From contig NC_034438.1 in assembly GCF_002078875.1 (NCBI RefSeq), positions 70,291,405-70,355,404 on the forward strand: a stretch of 64,000 bases of DNA, given 5' to 3'. Numbering within the stretch: position 1 is the first letter of the stretch; every line of letters starts with the position of its first letter. The translations under genes were made by a program, and so were the position numbers. Source of the DNA: Numida meleagris (lineage: Eukaryota; Chordata; Aves; Galliformes; Numididae). The notes under the pieces were generated by a model. That model ran no database searches, was not told the DNA's origin, and saw only the letters and a list, made by a program, of their open reading frames with translations. Shown piece by piece: positions 22,701 through 35,971 of the stretch.

Positions 22701-25019
22701 CATCAGCTCTGTCCAGAATTCTGGATTACTGGAGGCCTTCCTGGGGAAATCCATTTTGGATACACAGAGGCTATTACAAATTCATTAATATTCTGTCCAG
22801 AATAGATAGGCTTTGCACTTCCGCTGGGGCCTATTTCAGGGAGTCCTCTCTTTTCCTGAGTCGAGTTCCACTCACTCATCAGTTAACTCAGTTATTTTCC
22901 AGTCACTGGGCAGAATATTTTTCCCTCTGTTTTAAAGGACTACGTCGTTATTTTTACACAAATGCAAGGCATTTTAGAAATGATGTCAAAGTTTTACAAA
23001 AAGTATTTCTGAAAAGATCTGCATCTAATATTTCGACGGGATGGAGATGAGATTAATGTGACATACATCATTCTCACTGCTTACATGTCCTGAAGCCCAA
23101 CATCTGAAGTAAAGCCCATCCTCACAAGACTTGCCCAAAGCACTGGTCTTAACCAGAACGCAAGATGTCTGAGATTAAACTCCTAATGAGCTATCCATCC
23201 CATAAACACTTACATGCATACCACATAGCTGCAAATAATCAAGAATATCAACATTTACAAGCTGTAAATTGTGTGAATTGAAAACAGCTGAGACTGGATG
23301 CATACTGTATGGCACAGGAGCCTGCGCTCCAGGGATTCCTTACCGACTTTCTGCATTACTTTACTCTCACTCCTTCTTCATCCCCCTTCAGTTTATCAGG
23401 TACATAACATCTCTTGCCAGTGTCCTGAGCTCAGCAAGGGAACTTCAGTGCAACTGCAATACAAACTAAAACCAGTACAGATCCAGCCTGTGTATGTTGC
23501 ATGCATACTAACCATTTAAATAATAAATGCTCTGAGTAGGGTTTGTTTTAGAGCGAGCATGCTCAAGAATCTAGTCCAGGTTGAAGTCCAGCTATGCAGA
23601 GAAATACACTGGTCCTCAGCAAAGACTTCTGCATTTACTGCAAGTTGTATCATCGCTCTCAACAGGACAGGAACTGCCCTTGTACTCACATAGTGTACAC
23701 AGGTTTTCTTTCCGATGCTCAGTGCAGTGACTATAATCTCATCAGAGGTTATCCATTTCTGAAGAACTTCTGCAGAAGTAATACAGAGAGCCTGGTTTTG
23801 ACAGCATAATGCTGGCAGTCAGTCCCTTTCTCACCTCCTTTTTCTTCAGTTCCAGTTCCAGATGGAACAAATGCTTTTATTTCGCTAGAGAGCTGAGGGA
23901 GTTCTTTGGTGTTCCACCCATGACCTTTAGCTGGGAAGTAAAATCAGAATCTGAACTCTGCCTTACTGCTCCCCAGTTGTTAGTGAATGACACAAAGTCC
24001 CTGCTAAACCCCATTTAACCAGCAGATGGCATAAGTTAAATCTTTGTTTTGACGCTGAAGGCAAAGTGACCTTCAACGAGCATTTACCACAGCTAAATGA
24101 AGGATCGTTTCAAGAAAAGCATTTAAGAAAATCAGTGCTATGATAAGAAATAAATTATAATGTATTTATTAAAATATGCTGACCAGAAAGTTTCCTTTGG
24201 AGGATGCACGATCGTCCGATCAAAGACGGAGAAGCAGCTGGCAGGCCATCACTTATTTAAATTCCCAGAACACACTTTGGTATTTCTAACGGGATTTCTG
24301 AGAGACTCTAGGTTCTCACTTTTCAGACTTGTGCTACCATTGCACAGCAACAACTCAAACAGCTTAAAATGATGGATTACATAAGTATGAGCGTGATTTC
24401 CTCTGTGAGCAGCCACAAGAAACCTATTCTCCTGTACTCAGGCCATAGCCTGCAAACTTCCAACTCAGCAACTCTTGAGCTCTCATTTGCAGATGGCTTC
24501 TTGGGGTGCAGCCCTTCCAGCGAGAGCTGGGTTTATTTGAAAATATTAATTCATTTTACTCACAGAACTCACAGAATGTAGCATGTGATATGATGTACCC
24601 TTAGATGCTGCTTAGGAGAAACACAGCGCTCTGGAGCAAACCAATTTGGACCATTTCAGAAAGCCAAGGCAGGCTGGAGGATGCACATATACTGAGGGAC
24701 ACTTTTTTCAGATGACTACATTGAAAGGCCAACACTTCTGGATCCTCCAGGCTGACAAGCTCTAATTTACCGTCTCCCTTACCCCAGTCTTAGCCTAGTA
24801 TGAAACAGGTGGCAGCAGTCAGGGGATTGATGCAACCTCAGCAATCAGCTGAGGCTGTGGGTGGAATCTGCACAACACAGAAATCTGCTAAACACTTTAC
24901 GCAAAGGCTTTCAGGCTGTAACGAGCTGAAGGCTTCCCCTTGAAAAGCCCACTTTTTTTTGACAGGATAAGAACAAATAAGGTAAGTTTACAGGTGTGAT
25001 AATGAAGTCACAAAACTAT

Positions 25020-25680
25020 ACAATGATTTGGGTTGAAAGAGACATTAAGTGTCATTTAGTTCCACCTCCAACTAGACCAGGCTGCTCAAAGCACCATCCA
25101 ACCTGGCCTTGAATGCCTCCAGGGAGGGGGCATCCACAGCTTCTCCAGGGTAGGCTGTGCCAGCACCTTCCCACGCCCATGGCAAAGAATTTCTTCTAAA
25201 TGTCCTAATCAAAATCTGCCCTCTTTTAATGTAAAATTGTTATATATAGTCGTGTCACTACACTCCCTGATAGAGAGTCCCCATCTTTCCTGTAGGCCTG
25301 TTTAGATACTAGAAGGCATCAATGATGTCTGTCCAGAGCCTTCTCTTCTCTGGGCTGCACAACCACAGCTCTTTCAGCCTGTCTTTACAGGAGTGGTGCT
25401 TCAGTCCCCTGACCATCCTTGTGTTCCTCCTCTGGACCTGCTCTAACAGGTCCACGTCTTTCTTACCATGTAGGCCCCAGAGCTCAACACAGTACTAGAC
25501 TACCTGCTGGGTCCCAAGAGGATGGAATATAGGGGAAGAATTTCCTACCCTGCCCAGCTGACCCTTCCTCATTTGATGTAGCACAGTGTGCAGCTGGCTT
25601 CCTAGTCTGCAATGCACTTTGCTAGCTCGTGGGTTTTTGTCCACCAATCCACTAAGTCAGCTGGGGATTGAACAGATATT
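25020..25680 (-). mobile_element. CR1 LINE fragment
   Basis: Minus-orientation CR1. It starts with a decayed atgatttgggttgaaagagac, then gaccaggctgctcaaagc, ttgaatgcctccagggag, and further CR1 body to about 25680. Confidence 0.85.
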
Positions 25681-28249
25681 ATACACTCCCTGGGCTCCTA
25701 GTACACCACTTGCTGAATAGCTTCAGAGAACACTCTTCTAGAAGCAATCTGAAGTTAGAACAGCCTCTTGTAAATTGATTTTCCCAATAATGAGAGAAGG
25801 ACAAAGTACTGATATACAGTTCCTCATCTGTTAGGAAATGATTCCATGAAAAACCCTGAAAAACAGGAAGTCACGAGCACTGGGACTCCCGGGATTGCAG
25901 TATGAAAAGCATGACACTCCTATTTGTATCCATCGTGGGTGCAACAGCTGAAGGAAGCCAAGCTGCTTTTTTTTCTTTTTTTATAAACTTTTACCCAGAT
26001 TCAATACAGTGCACAGTTGCCCAAGAAAACTGTTGGAGGTCCTTGCAATCTGCTCATAAAACCAAGAATCTATTTCAGTGAATATCTTTCATACAAACAA
26101 TAGATTTAACCTACTACTCACCTCCTCGCAATCTTTGGAGAGACAAACCCACAAAATTGTCCGAACCTCGTTACTACAAACTCAACTCTGTTCAGAGGAA
26201 TAACAGCCTCAAATGCTCTTTACTGCAAAATCCAGCCTACTATAACCTTCAGAGAGCATTACTATAAACCCTTGAAGGAACAGCCTGTCTTTCAATCCCA
26301 TCACAGCCTCCGTGTCCTTGCATACAACCAGGAATGTTGCAGAGGTGCTGCCTCTTCCTGCACTAAGAAGGCTTCCCTCCCACAGCAGGTCTTGGGGGAG
26401 ATCCCTCCACACGGAACAGAAATTACAGGCCTTGCAGATATTGACTGAGGGAAGTTAGAGCTGATGAATGGATTACCTATTTTTGTTGCTGACCTGCTAT
26501 TTTACTGTTCTTTGTTCTCCACCCAAGAGATCTTAGGCCAATTAGATTTTGCAGCAATTGCTCTGGCATTCGAGGTATGAGGGATTTCATTAACCATTCA
26601 AAACTTGGTGGCAAACGTAGGTCTTATAAGTCTGTTTTGCTGGAAACAACAACAAAAGCCACAGCCTTTTCTTTGAAAGGAAGTGGCCAAAGAGTTATTT
26701 TCAGAGTTTATCACAGCAAAAAGAATGTACTGAAATTTTATCATTCATATAATTAAGTATGTACAGAAATCAAGAATGCTAACAATTAATGCATCATCCA
26801 AAATCCTAAGGAAAGCACTAAGAGGTTTCAAAAATTCTCCAGCCTCTCTTGCTACCAAAATCATCACTATTTTGTAGCGTCCTGAAGAAAACACTGGCTT
26901 TCTCCTACTGTCAAATTACAAATATGACTTCATTCTGAAAAACTCAGTTTAGTGAATCTCTCCAGCTAAAGGTTTGGAAAGAAGATTATGAACAAATATC
27001 CATTTCCAGGTCCAAGCTAACCATTTGTCAAAGCCAATCAGATGTTCTCAAAATTCATTCAAAGCTAGAAGAGAGGTTGGAGCATATAAATTATTCCGTG
27101 AGATATTTATACTGAACACAAAGCAAGTCAGCCTGTAAAAGATTTTGAGTGGTAACTCAAAACCACTGTATGTTGCAGATGACAGGACATCTAGAGGTAT
27201 CGATACAACAGTAGGCTTAAGGACAGAGAGACCCTAAGAACTTAAGTATACCACTGAAATCAATACTGAGTGTGCCAGAGCCAGGACTGCAGTATTTAGT
27301 CAAAACAAAAAGCACTGTATCTTCTTTGCTAGACTCTGAGATCCTACCATTTATTTTCCCTGGTCTACATGTTCCAACCAGACAGTGTGTAGGCAGGAGG
27401 ATCTGCCAGCACAGGTCAGCATGCAGGAATCCACGCCGTGAACAATCAGAAGAGCAATCTCCAGCCTTTTACTAGGTTCCAGCAGCCCTTCCCAGCAGAG
27501 AACAGTGCTTCCATTTTTTACTCCTTGCATCGCATCGTGCATCTTAGATCTGCTCCTCTCCTGCAATGCCAGCAAGTAGCCCTGTTTGTTCTTCACCGAC
27601 TTTTTTCAGGGAAAAGTAAAATAAAACAACAACAACAAAAACATTACTGGTCATTTATTTCTCCTGGTGCTTAAGCAACAAGTGTCCTAGCCACTACTGT
27701 CCAAGATGCTCTCGAGAGACAGGTAAGACATCTGAGCCCTTTGCATCCATGAAAGGGACAAGCCCCACACGACTGTACAGTGAGCCTGAGCAATGCTCCA
27801 CGATACAGGTAAACCACAGGGAAGAGCCTGGTCTTCCTTTGATTTAGCTGGTGTCTCAGCCACTCCAGGAGCTGAAGCAAGAGAAGGGTCCAGAACAATG
27901 CCCAAGAAACAGTCATGTCATCCAGCGAGGGCTGGTGTCACTCAACTACTCCTGGAACTGGAGTGAGGGAAGGTTCCAGAGGTCCAGGAACTGGGGCCAA
28001 TAAGTAGGGGCACGTACAAGTTTATGGGGCACTCTCTCTACAGCCAACACTGCAGCTGACAGATCTGATGCTGGATCGAGGACCGGTGATCCCTCTATCC
28101 TTTTCTCTCTTTTTCCTCTCAAGGTTGTTAAGTAATACAAGGCTTACTTTGTTTCTTCATACCTTCTCACAGCTTGGGTGGATGTGGTTGTGAGGGGGCT
28201 GTGCTGCTGCTGGCCTTAGGAAGGATGTGTTGGGGGAGCAATGGGACAG

Positions 28250-28492
28250 CCAGAATAATGAGGAGACCTCATTGCAGCCTTCCAGTACTTAAAAGGAGCT
28301 TATAAACAGGAGGGATGCTGACTTTCTACAGGGGCAGATAGCGATAGGACAAGGGGGAGTGGTTTTAAACTAAAAAAGCGGAGATTTAGAGAAGATACTA
28401 TTGGGAAATCATGATAAAACTCAGAGCAGTGAGGCACAGCTGCCCGGAGAAGCTGTGGATGCCCCATCCCTGCAGATGCTCAAGGCCACTCA
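28250..28492 (+). mobile_element. CR1 LINE fragment, 3'-truncated, upstream of the ACO1 CpG island
   Basis: Plus-orientation CR1 body (gagacctcattgcagccttcc through catccctgcagatgctcaag). It stops before the usual 3' terminus, about 80 bases from the start of the GC-rich promoter region. Confidence 0.8.
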
Positions 28493-28569
28493 GCTGTGCA
28501 GTCTTCTAGGACACTGCACTCCCGCACCTCCTTCAAAGCTGGCATCACCATCCCGATCAGTTTATATGT

Positions 28570-29430
28570 CAGAGGCAGCGTATGCTGACAGCCGGGACGG
28601 GCCGAGGGCTGTGCTTCGTGTCGCGCACGCAGACCGCACCCCCAGAGCTCGGCCGTGCCCAGCCTGCAGCACTGCCCGGACTGCTGAGAGCAGGGCTCGA
28701 GCCGCGGGGCCGCGCCACGGACGCACAGAGGACGGCGGCTGGCGGGGGCCCGCGGAGGCAGAAGCACCAGGAAGCCCGGCCCGCCGAGGGCGGGCGAGAG
28801 GCGGGAAGCGAGGGCGGGCCGCGGCCGGCCTTGAGGGTGCGGGAGGAGCCGGCCTACCCCCGCCCCGTCCCTCCTGCGGCCGTTGGCAGCGGCGGGGCAG
28901 CGGCGGCGCTCCGTTCTTCCGAGCTCCCCGGTGAGTGCGGCGCTCGGCGGGGTTGCCGCGCCCGCCGGTCGCCCTCCCGCACGGCGTGGGGACGCGCCAG
29001 GGCCCTGAGCCGGCCGCCCTTCCTCCGTGCGGCGCCGGGCCCTGCCGGCCGCGGGCGGTGGCGGCGTGGACCCGCCCTGGCGGCGAGCGGGCGGGAGCGG
29101 CCGTCCTGCGGCCCAGGCCGCGCTGCGGGGCAGCCTGCCGCTGCGGTGCGGCCGCTTGACAGCGTGGGGCTGGGGGCTAAGGCGGGTACGGCCTTGTCGG
29201 GTGGCGTTCGGTGTAGGAGAGCGCACCGCGTGCATACGGAGCGCGCAGCAACGCCGCTGTGCTGTGGAAAGAGCAAGCCGGCTAAAAGCGTGCGGTGCGG
29301 ATGGGCAGGGCGCGGGAAGGATGGAGGAAAGGCGCGGGGGGAGCGGGGGCAGGGAGAAGGCTGCGAGGAGGGGACAGCAGGGGTTGTCTGCGGGGTGCTC
29401 TGCTCCGGCCTCCGGGTCGGGTACACGTCC
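28570..29430. promoter_or_regulatory. CpG island, probable ACO1 promoter
   Basis: A sharply GC- and CpG-rich block within AT-rich DNA. It contains a GC box (ccccgccccg, about 28857-28866) just before the proposed first exon, and I see no clear TATA box. Housekeeping-type promoter architecture fits ACO1. Long open frames on both strands here are a by-product of the base composition. Bidirectional transcription is possible but not shown. Confidence 0.75.
28870..28930 (+). other. ACO1: Probable non-coding first exon of ACO1
   Basis: The sequence ends ccccg followed by a strong donor gtgagt at 28931, inside the CpG island. The first coding exon has an acceptor (ttttag at 41453) and 24 bases of 5' UTR before the ATG, so an upstream untranslated exon is required. 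This is the best candidate. The left boundary (transcription start) is a guess. Confidence 0.55.
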
Positions 29431-30656
29431 CGTGCATCCCTCCGGGTCTGCTTGGGGTATTGCTGCGTTTCATAACGCCACCGCACAGCTCTCTGATTTA
29501 TTAACTGGACGTTGTACTTTGATGTTTAGTTTCCACCTCTGAAGCTGGTGTAGGTGCGAGAAGGGGGAAAGAGCAGAGAGCTGGACTTCAGTACGCTCTA
29601 GTGTAAGCAGGAAACTGGATCTGAAACACACGGAGTTGAGTTAATATCTGTGAGTGCTCCATGCTGCTGCCATTGTTCAGACTGGCTCGTTACAAATCCA
29701 TAATACCAAAGTAGAGGAAGACCACCCTAGGGACAAATATTAACACTGGGATGTTTATTTTGTAGCGCTTTGCTTAAAAGCAATTGTGCTCCATCAGAAT
29801 GTCCTAATGAACTTCTGGGGATTGTTGCTTCTTCAAAGGACACAGGGAGAATTTAATGCATATAAAGTGAGAAATGTGGCTGACTTATGCCCTCCAGGTT
29901 TTTGATGTGTGTGAGGAGTTATTTGAGAAATGGTCAGTACTTCACTGATCTGAGCTTTGTAAGACAGAGAAGATTCCCGTATAGGGATTTTCAGTATGTG
30001 AAGGAGTTTGGACACTTCCTTACAGGAATGTTTTGCAGAGAATATAATGCAGACGAGTGCTGAGCCAAAGGCTTGAGGTCTTTCAAACTTCATTTCTAGT
30101 CATGTGATGTTTGTAATTTGACCCTTGCCTCCTCTCTTTATTCCTTTGAGTGTCGGTCAGTGAATGATACACCCCCACTTTGATATTTCTAATGAAGCTT
30201 TTCTAGTAATTATGGAAGAGTTCATGCAATAATTGCAGAAAACCACAGAGTAAATATTGTTAATATTTAAGTAGTAAACATAGTGGGAAATTTATTTTGC
30301 TAATATTCTGTAACACAGATTGTCACTGTGGGCTTTTACCGTGTAATAGCTGGACATTTTCTCCCTACCTGGAGTAATGATCTGTGTCAAATTAGTGAAA
30401 GGCTCAGAACTGAAGAGTGATCTCTTTCCCTTGTAGAGACAGTGAGAAGGTAAAGATGAGTCTTTCTTTCCACTTTGCCCTGTTTGTGTGAATAGAAGGT
30501 AAGAATTTTTCAGAGTTATTGCCTTCAGAGTTGCCCATGCAGTGGCTATAGCTAAGAACATTTCCTCTAGATATTCTGGATGTCGTCATAGGCATTGGGA
30601 CATAGAATAATTTTAGGGCAAGGACTCTAGAAACTTGCAAAATACTGTCTCTAGGT

Positions 30657-30690
30657 TTTTTTTGTTTTGTTTTGTTTTGTTTTTTTTTGT
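30657..30690 (+). repeat. (TTTTG)n-like simple repeat
   Basis: A T-rich tract with repeated tttgtttt units in ACO1 intron 1. Confidence 0.8.
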
Positions 30691-33189
30691 CCTAGTCTGT
30701 GGAAAACTGTTCTGAAAAAGCCAGTTGAATTAAAAATGTTTTGTTGAAATTTCATTTGGTTCCTCTGGGATCATGGCTAGTAAGCTCTGGTAACAGCTGG
30801 TTAGAATTGATGAAATGTTATCAGATAACCAGTTGTTCTGCTGCTTGCAGACTGAAACCAAGGGGTTTTGAGAATTGGATTTGTCTGCACAAACAGTCAA
30901 ATAGTTGCTGAGATTCCAGGCAGGAGATGTGTTTATGAGAAATCTCTTGCGCTATTAACAGAATGTAAAACACAATGGTCAGAAAAATTAGGACTTTTTC
31001 CTGATGGTGCCAGGTTTGTTTCACAACATTAATAATTCTTTCATCAGTTCTTCATCCTTCCACCTACACATTTTTGATTGTTCTGAAACAGTTTGCACAG
31101 GAGGAGCCCAGCGGGAGCAGAAGCAGCAGTTCACAGAACTCAAATGGTGGTACTGTAGTGACAGGAGGGCTGATTGACAGTATGCCCCATTTGTTTTCCC
31201 TCCTCATGCTCTTCTGCAGTCATCCTTCCAACCTTCACATGAGGCTTTTGAAACAAACAGACCAGTAACAAAATGTCTTTTTAAATCCTGCATTCTGAAA
31301 TTGAAACTAAATTTCGGGCTAAACTTCTGTGCGGGCTTGCAGAGCTCTGTATTTCCAGCTGTCTTGCAGTGTTTCTGTGTTAACTTATTGCTGGGAACAT
31401 GCTTCTGCGTGTGCCCCTGGATATATTTATTTTTTGTACTAATACTGAAAGCTAATTCTTTGCTAAACTAGTCCATGCTGCGTTTTTATTAATGAATAGT
31501 CTAGGACTGCCTAGGGGAAGTGAGCAGCAAGTTGGTACGGAGATAGGAAATAGGTTAGACTTGCTGTTTAAGGGAAAAAAAATATTGATAGATTAAGTTT
31601 TCAGTGTACTGTAACCTCAAAATAAGCTTTCTTATATTCTTAAGTGTAATACTGCTTGTTTTCCTGCAGGAAAAAAAAAAAAAAACCTAGTCTCTGGTTT
31701 TAACTAGGACACTCGCTGGTGAGTCTGCTGACACAGCGTTCGTTCCCTTAACACTCTTGCCTGCTTAATTAGGATCTGGATTTTGTTAACTATAAGGTTA
31801 GATTGCGTTCTGGAGGCTGTCTGAAGATACTAGATAACGTGTACTTGCCTGGCTCATCAAAAGCTGGTGAGATGTATGCAAGAAAAGTGTTTCAGCAACC
31901 CCTCGAGCAAAAAGGGTGCTGTGTTAAGTGAGGGAGGAGGAGATGGCTTTCCAGAGGGATGACTTGACGGAGTTTATTATCTCGAAACTGGACGTATCTG
32001 AACTTCCAGCCCACTTGGAGCTGGACTTTCTGTAAAAGGACGAAGGCTTGATTTCACAAACGTGATCTCTGGACTAAATCTTCAGATCCTGTACATGTAC
32101 TACAGCACTGCTAACAGAGTGAAATTCTCAGAATGTTTGTGATAGCCAGTGAAGTATATCATTTATAAGAATACGCACTTCCCAGTGTGCTTGAAGTGTT
32201 GCACGTTGTTCCTTTGAAAATATATACGCTTTAGTGTTGCAGTTGAAGTTTTAGGTATCAAGAGGAAGCAATAAAGTCAGCAGTTCGGGGTCTTGCTTGT
32301 GTGCCAGGACAAAGTTCCTTTTGAGCCTTTAAGTTGAAATGGGCTCCCTGAAACGTTGTGCAGGGAGTGGTTTGATTAAACTCTTTTACAGATTGCTGCA
32401 TTTTCTTCCAGTGCACAATTATGTCATGGTTTATACCAGCAGAATAGTTTCTCAGCTGTCAAAAAGTAACTGGACTTCTCTTTAAGGCTCTGTATAACTG
32501 TGGACTTCACTGTGCGGTGGAGAAACATAAAGATATTCTTTCTGGGGGCACTCAAGTCTCACTGCTGGTGTTTTACAGCAGTGCAGCACTGTATGGTTCT
32601 TACACAGTGGCCTTATCCATCACAGGTAGAGCAAGTGTTAAACAGCAAGAGCTTTTTTTAATCGGAACAAGAAACCTGTGTTTATTGCAGCTGTAGCTGT
32701 ACTCATCTGTTCTGTGTGCATACAAATGTAATTATAGCTAGATACAGTACAAAACAAGACTCTGCTTGTTCTAGTGGTGGTATTGAACTTTATTCAAATG
32801 CTGGGGGCATTTCATTTTTTTTGTTACTGGTGTTCTATTTTTTTTTTAATAGATAACAGGATAATAAAAACATTTTTCTTAAGCAACGTGGATTTTTCAA
32901 CTAATATTTTTCTATGACACAAATATCTGTTGTTTTTTTTTTTTTTCGCTAAACTGACTTGAATTGTGAATGGCTTTTCTTGCCAAAGTGTTACTGCTGC
33001 AGACACTTGACTCACACTGAAGAGGTGGTCTTTCCCTGTCAAGCATGGAGACTTCAGGCAACATGCTTAAAACGTTTTGTCAAGCAGGATAGCTATATAC
33101 AGAACATGTTGCAATTCCAACATGACTGAAGCTCTCCACCTGCTGGACCTGCTAAGAGATCACAGAACCACAAGATGGTGTGGGATGTA

Positions 33190-34056
33190 TGGTGCAGTTG
33201 ACAACAACAGATAGAAGGCATGCCATCCAAAGGCACCTAGACAAGCTTGAAAAGGGGACCCACAGGAACCTACTGAGGTTCAACAAGGCAAAGTGCAAGG
33301 TGTAGCACTTGGGTCTGGGCAATCCCAAGTATGTGTACAGATCAGGAGAAGAACTCGAAGAGAGTAACCCTGGGCAAAACAACTTGGGGATTCCGATGGA
33401 TGAAAAGCTTTAAAGGAGCCAACAGTGTGCACTTGTAGCCCAGAAGGCCCACTGTATCCCAAGCTGCATCAAAGGAGGAGTGTCCAGTAGAGCAAGGGAG
33501 CTGATTGTGTCCCTCTGCTCTGCCCTTGTGAGGCCCCACCTGCTGTATCCAGACCTAGGACCCCCAGCACAAGAAAAACGGGGAGCTTTTGGAATAGGTC
33601 CAGAGGAGGACCACGAAGATAACAGAAGGGCTAGAACACCTGTCATCTAAGAAAGGTAGAGGGAGCTGGGCTTGTTCTGCCTGGAGAAAGCTTTGAGGAG
33701 ACCTCACTGCAGCCTTCAGTACGTATTATAATCTGGCTGTGACAGCCTGGAGGGAGAACAACTTTTTACATGGTCCGACAGTGATAAGGCAAGGGGGAAC
33801 AGTTTTAAATTAAAGGAGGGGAGAATTTAATTAGATATTAGGAGGAAATTCTTCACTCAGAGGGTGGTGAGGTGCTGGAACACGTTGATCAGAGAAGATG
33901 TGGATGCCCCAAACCTGGAAGTACTCAAAGTCAGGCTGGATGGGACCCTGGGGAGCATGACCTGGTGGTTGCCAACCCTGCTGACAGCACAGTGTTGGAA
34001 CTACGTGATCTTTGAAGCTCTTTTCAAAGCCATGCTGTTTCAGGATTCTATGATTT
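33190..34056 (+). mobile_element. CR1 LINE fragment, left half of a rearranged pair
   Basis: Plus-orientation CR1 running from the end of the reverse-transcriptase region (ggtgcagttgac...) to the 3' end (caggattctatgatttta). The 42 bases at its left end recur inverted at 34110-34150, the start of the adjoining minus-oriented CR1. Confidence 0.85.
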
Positions 34057-34109
34057 TAAACATCAACTCATAAAACTAAACACCTAACGGTTTGACTGAC
34101 TGAAGCAGA

Positions 34110-35030
34110 CTTTGGATGGCATGCCTTCTATCTGTTGTGTCAACTGCACCACTCAGCTTGGTGTCACCTGAAAACTTGCTGAGGGTACACTTGATCCCCC
34201 CGTCTATATCATTGATAAAGATGTTGAAAAGTGCCAGTCCCAAGATAGATCCCTGCGGGACACCACTTGTCACCTGTACCACCTGGACACTGAGCCGTTG
34301 ACCTCAACTCTCTGGCAGCGACCATTCAACCAGTTCTTTATCCACTGAATAACTCTTCAAATCCATACATCTCTAATTTACAGATAAGGCTGTGGTGGGC
34401 AATCATACTGAAGGCTTTACGCAAGCCCAGATTAATGACATCAGTTGCTCTTCCTTTCTCCACTGACACTGTCACTCCATCATTGAAGGCCACCAGATAG
34501 GTGAGACGCAGTTTGCCCTTGGTGAAGCCATGCTAGCTGTGTCAGGTCACATCCATGTCTTGCCTAACTGTAGCTTCCAGGAGGATCTTTTCCATGATCT
34601 TCCTAGGCACAGTGGTGAGGTTTACCAGCCTGTAGTTCCCCAGGTCTTCCTTTCTCTGTGAGGGACTTTTTCCTTTTTCCAGTCACTGAGGACTTCATCT
34701 GACATCCATGACTTTTTGAATTTGGTAGAGAGTGGTTTGGCAATCACGTTGGCCTGTTCCTTCAGGACCCTGGGATGTGTGTTGTCTGGCCTCATAGACC
34801 TGTACATGTTCAGTCTCATGAGGCAGCTTCAGACTTGCTCTTTGCTTGCAGTGGGAGGGATTTTGTTCCCCCAGCCCTTTGCCTAGAGGTTCAGGGACGT
34901 AGGATTTATGAGGAACCTGACTGCCAGTGAAGACTGAGACAAAGAACTTGTCAAGTACCTCAGCCTTCTCTGTGTCTGTTGTTGCCAGTTCTCTCTTCTC
35001 ATCTCTGTCTGTTTATAATGGAGGCACTTT
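34110..35030 (-). mobile_element. CR1 LINE fragment, right half of a rearranged pair
   Basis: Minus-orientation CR1 covering the reverse-transcriptase coding part (degraded). It lacks the 3' region, which is present in opposite orientation immediately to its left. Confidence 0.85.
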
Positions 35031-35088
35031 TGCATAATTTGAAAGCAATAACTGAGAAACCAAAGATGAAATAAAAGAGACAGTGGTT

Positions 35089-35636
35089 TGTTGTGGCTTA
35101 ACCCCAGCAGGCAGCTGAGCACCAGCAAGCTCTTCTCTCACTTCCCTGCAGTGGGACAGGAGAGAAAATCGGGGAAAAAAGGCAAAGCTCTTTAGCTGAG
35201 ATAAAGGCAATTTAATATGACAGAAAAGGAAAGGAAAGTAATAGTACTAGTAACTGTATACACATAGAGAAAGTGATGCACAATGCAAGTTCTCACCACC
35301 TGCTGACTACTCAGTCCTGCGAAGTGGCTGCCTGTTCAGCCAATTCCACGCTTTTTTTTTGTGGTTCACCATGAATTCATATGGTGTCAAACATGCCTTT
35401 GACCCTTTGTGTGTGCTGGCCTGATTCTGTCCCCCTCCCAGCTCCTTGTGCAGCCACAGCTCCTCACTGGCAAGGCAGCATGAGGAGCAGAAAAGGCTTT
35501 CGTTTGGTGTAGGCACCACTCTGCAACATCTGAAACATCAGCATGGTATCAACACTGTTTTTCTCCCGAATCCAAACACAGCATCATACCAGCCACTGTG
35601 AGGAAAATTAACTCCAACCCTGCTGAAACCAGGACT
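35089..35636 (-). mobile_element. Solo LTR, avian ERVL-like
   Basis: Starts tgttgtggcttaacccc and ends ctgaaaccaggact, with internal landmarks of a common bird LTR family: cagtgggacagg, tgagataaaggcaatttaat and atcaacactgttt. The terminal CA is decayed to CT. No internal retroviral sequence is attached and no clean target duplication remains, so this is an old copy. Orientation is inferred from family memory. Confidence 0.7.
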
Positions 35637-35889
35637 GTGTACTTGCTGAGATGGTCATCCAGTGAGGTAGTCTGCCACAGAGATTTGCATGCACATTACA
35701 GCCCATTCTTCAACTAGTCTGCTGTTGCAAGGTGATGTCTGATCTATCGTAGTGAATCCTGAGTTTACTGACTGACTCAATACAGATGGAGTGAGGCTGA
35801 TGTACATATATTTTTCTAGAGTGAATGCTTTGTTAGAGTATCACAATACAAAGTTTTGTTGCTGGAGAGATTTGAACCCTCCTATGTCA

Positions 35890-35971
35890 TATCCAGTGGT
35901 ACTTTTTGATGGTTGGACTGGATGATCTTGTAGATCTTTTCCAACCTAGCTAATTCTATGATTCTATGATT
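35890..35971 (+). mobile_element. CR1 LINE 3'-end fragment
   Basis: Short plus-orientation terminus: ggttggactggatgatctt through attctatgattctatgattta. Confidence 0.85.

Larger units (their letters stand above)
15182..28569. other. Intergenic region between the MROH-like gene and ACO1
   Basis: AT-rich DNA with CR1 fragments (listed separately). I see no exon pairs with coherent splice phase, no tRNA-like or rRNA-like sequence, and no long open frame with recognisable protein similarity. The longest frames are about 90-120 residues and lack any recognisable motif. Confidence 0.6.

Noticed and set aside
27671..28140. Overlapping short frames with leucine-rich translations
   Set aside because: They conflict with one another, have no conserved motif, and sit next to a CR1. 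They may be old repeat sequence, but I could not identify a family.
28582..29475. 297-codon plus-strand and 251-codon minus-strand open frames
   Set aside because: They lie in a CpG island where stops are rare, and their Ala/Arg/Gly/Pro-rich translations resemble no protein. They overlap one another on both strands.
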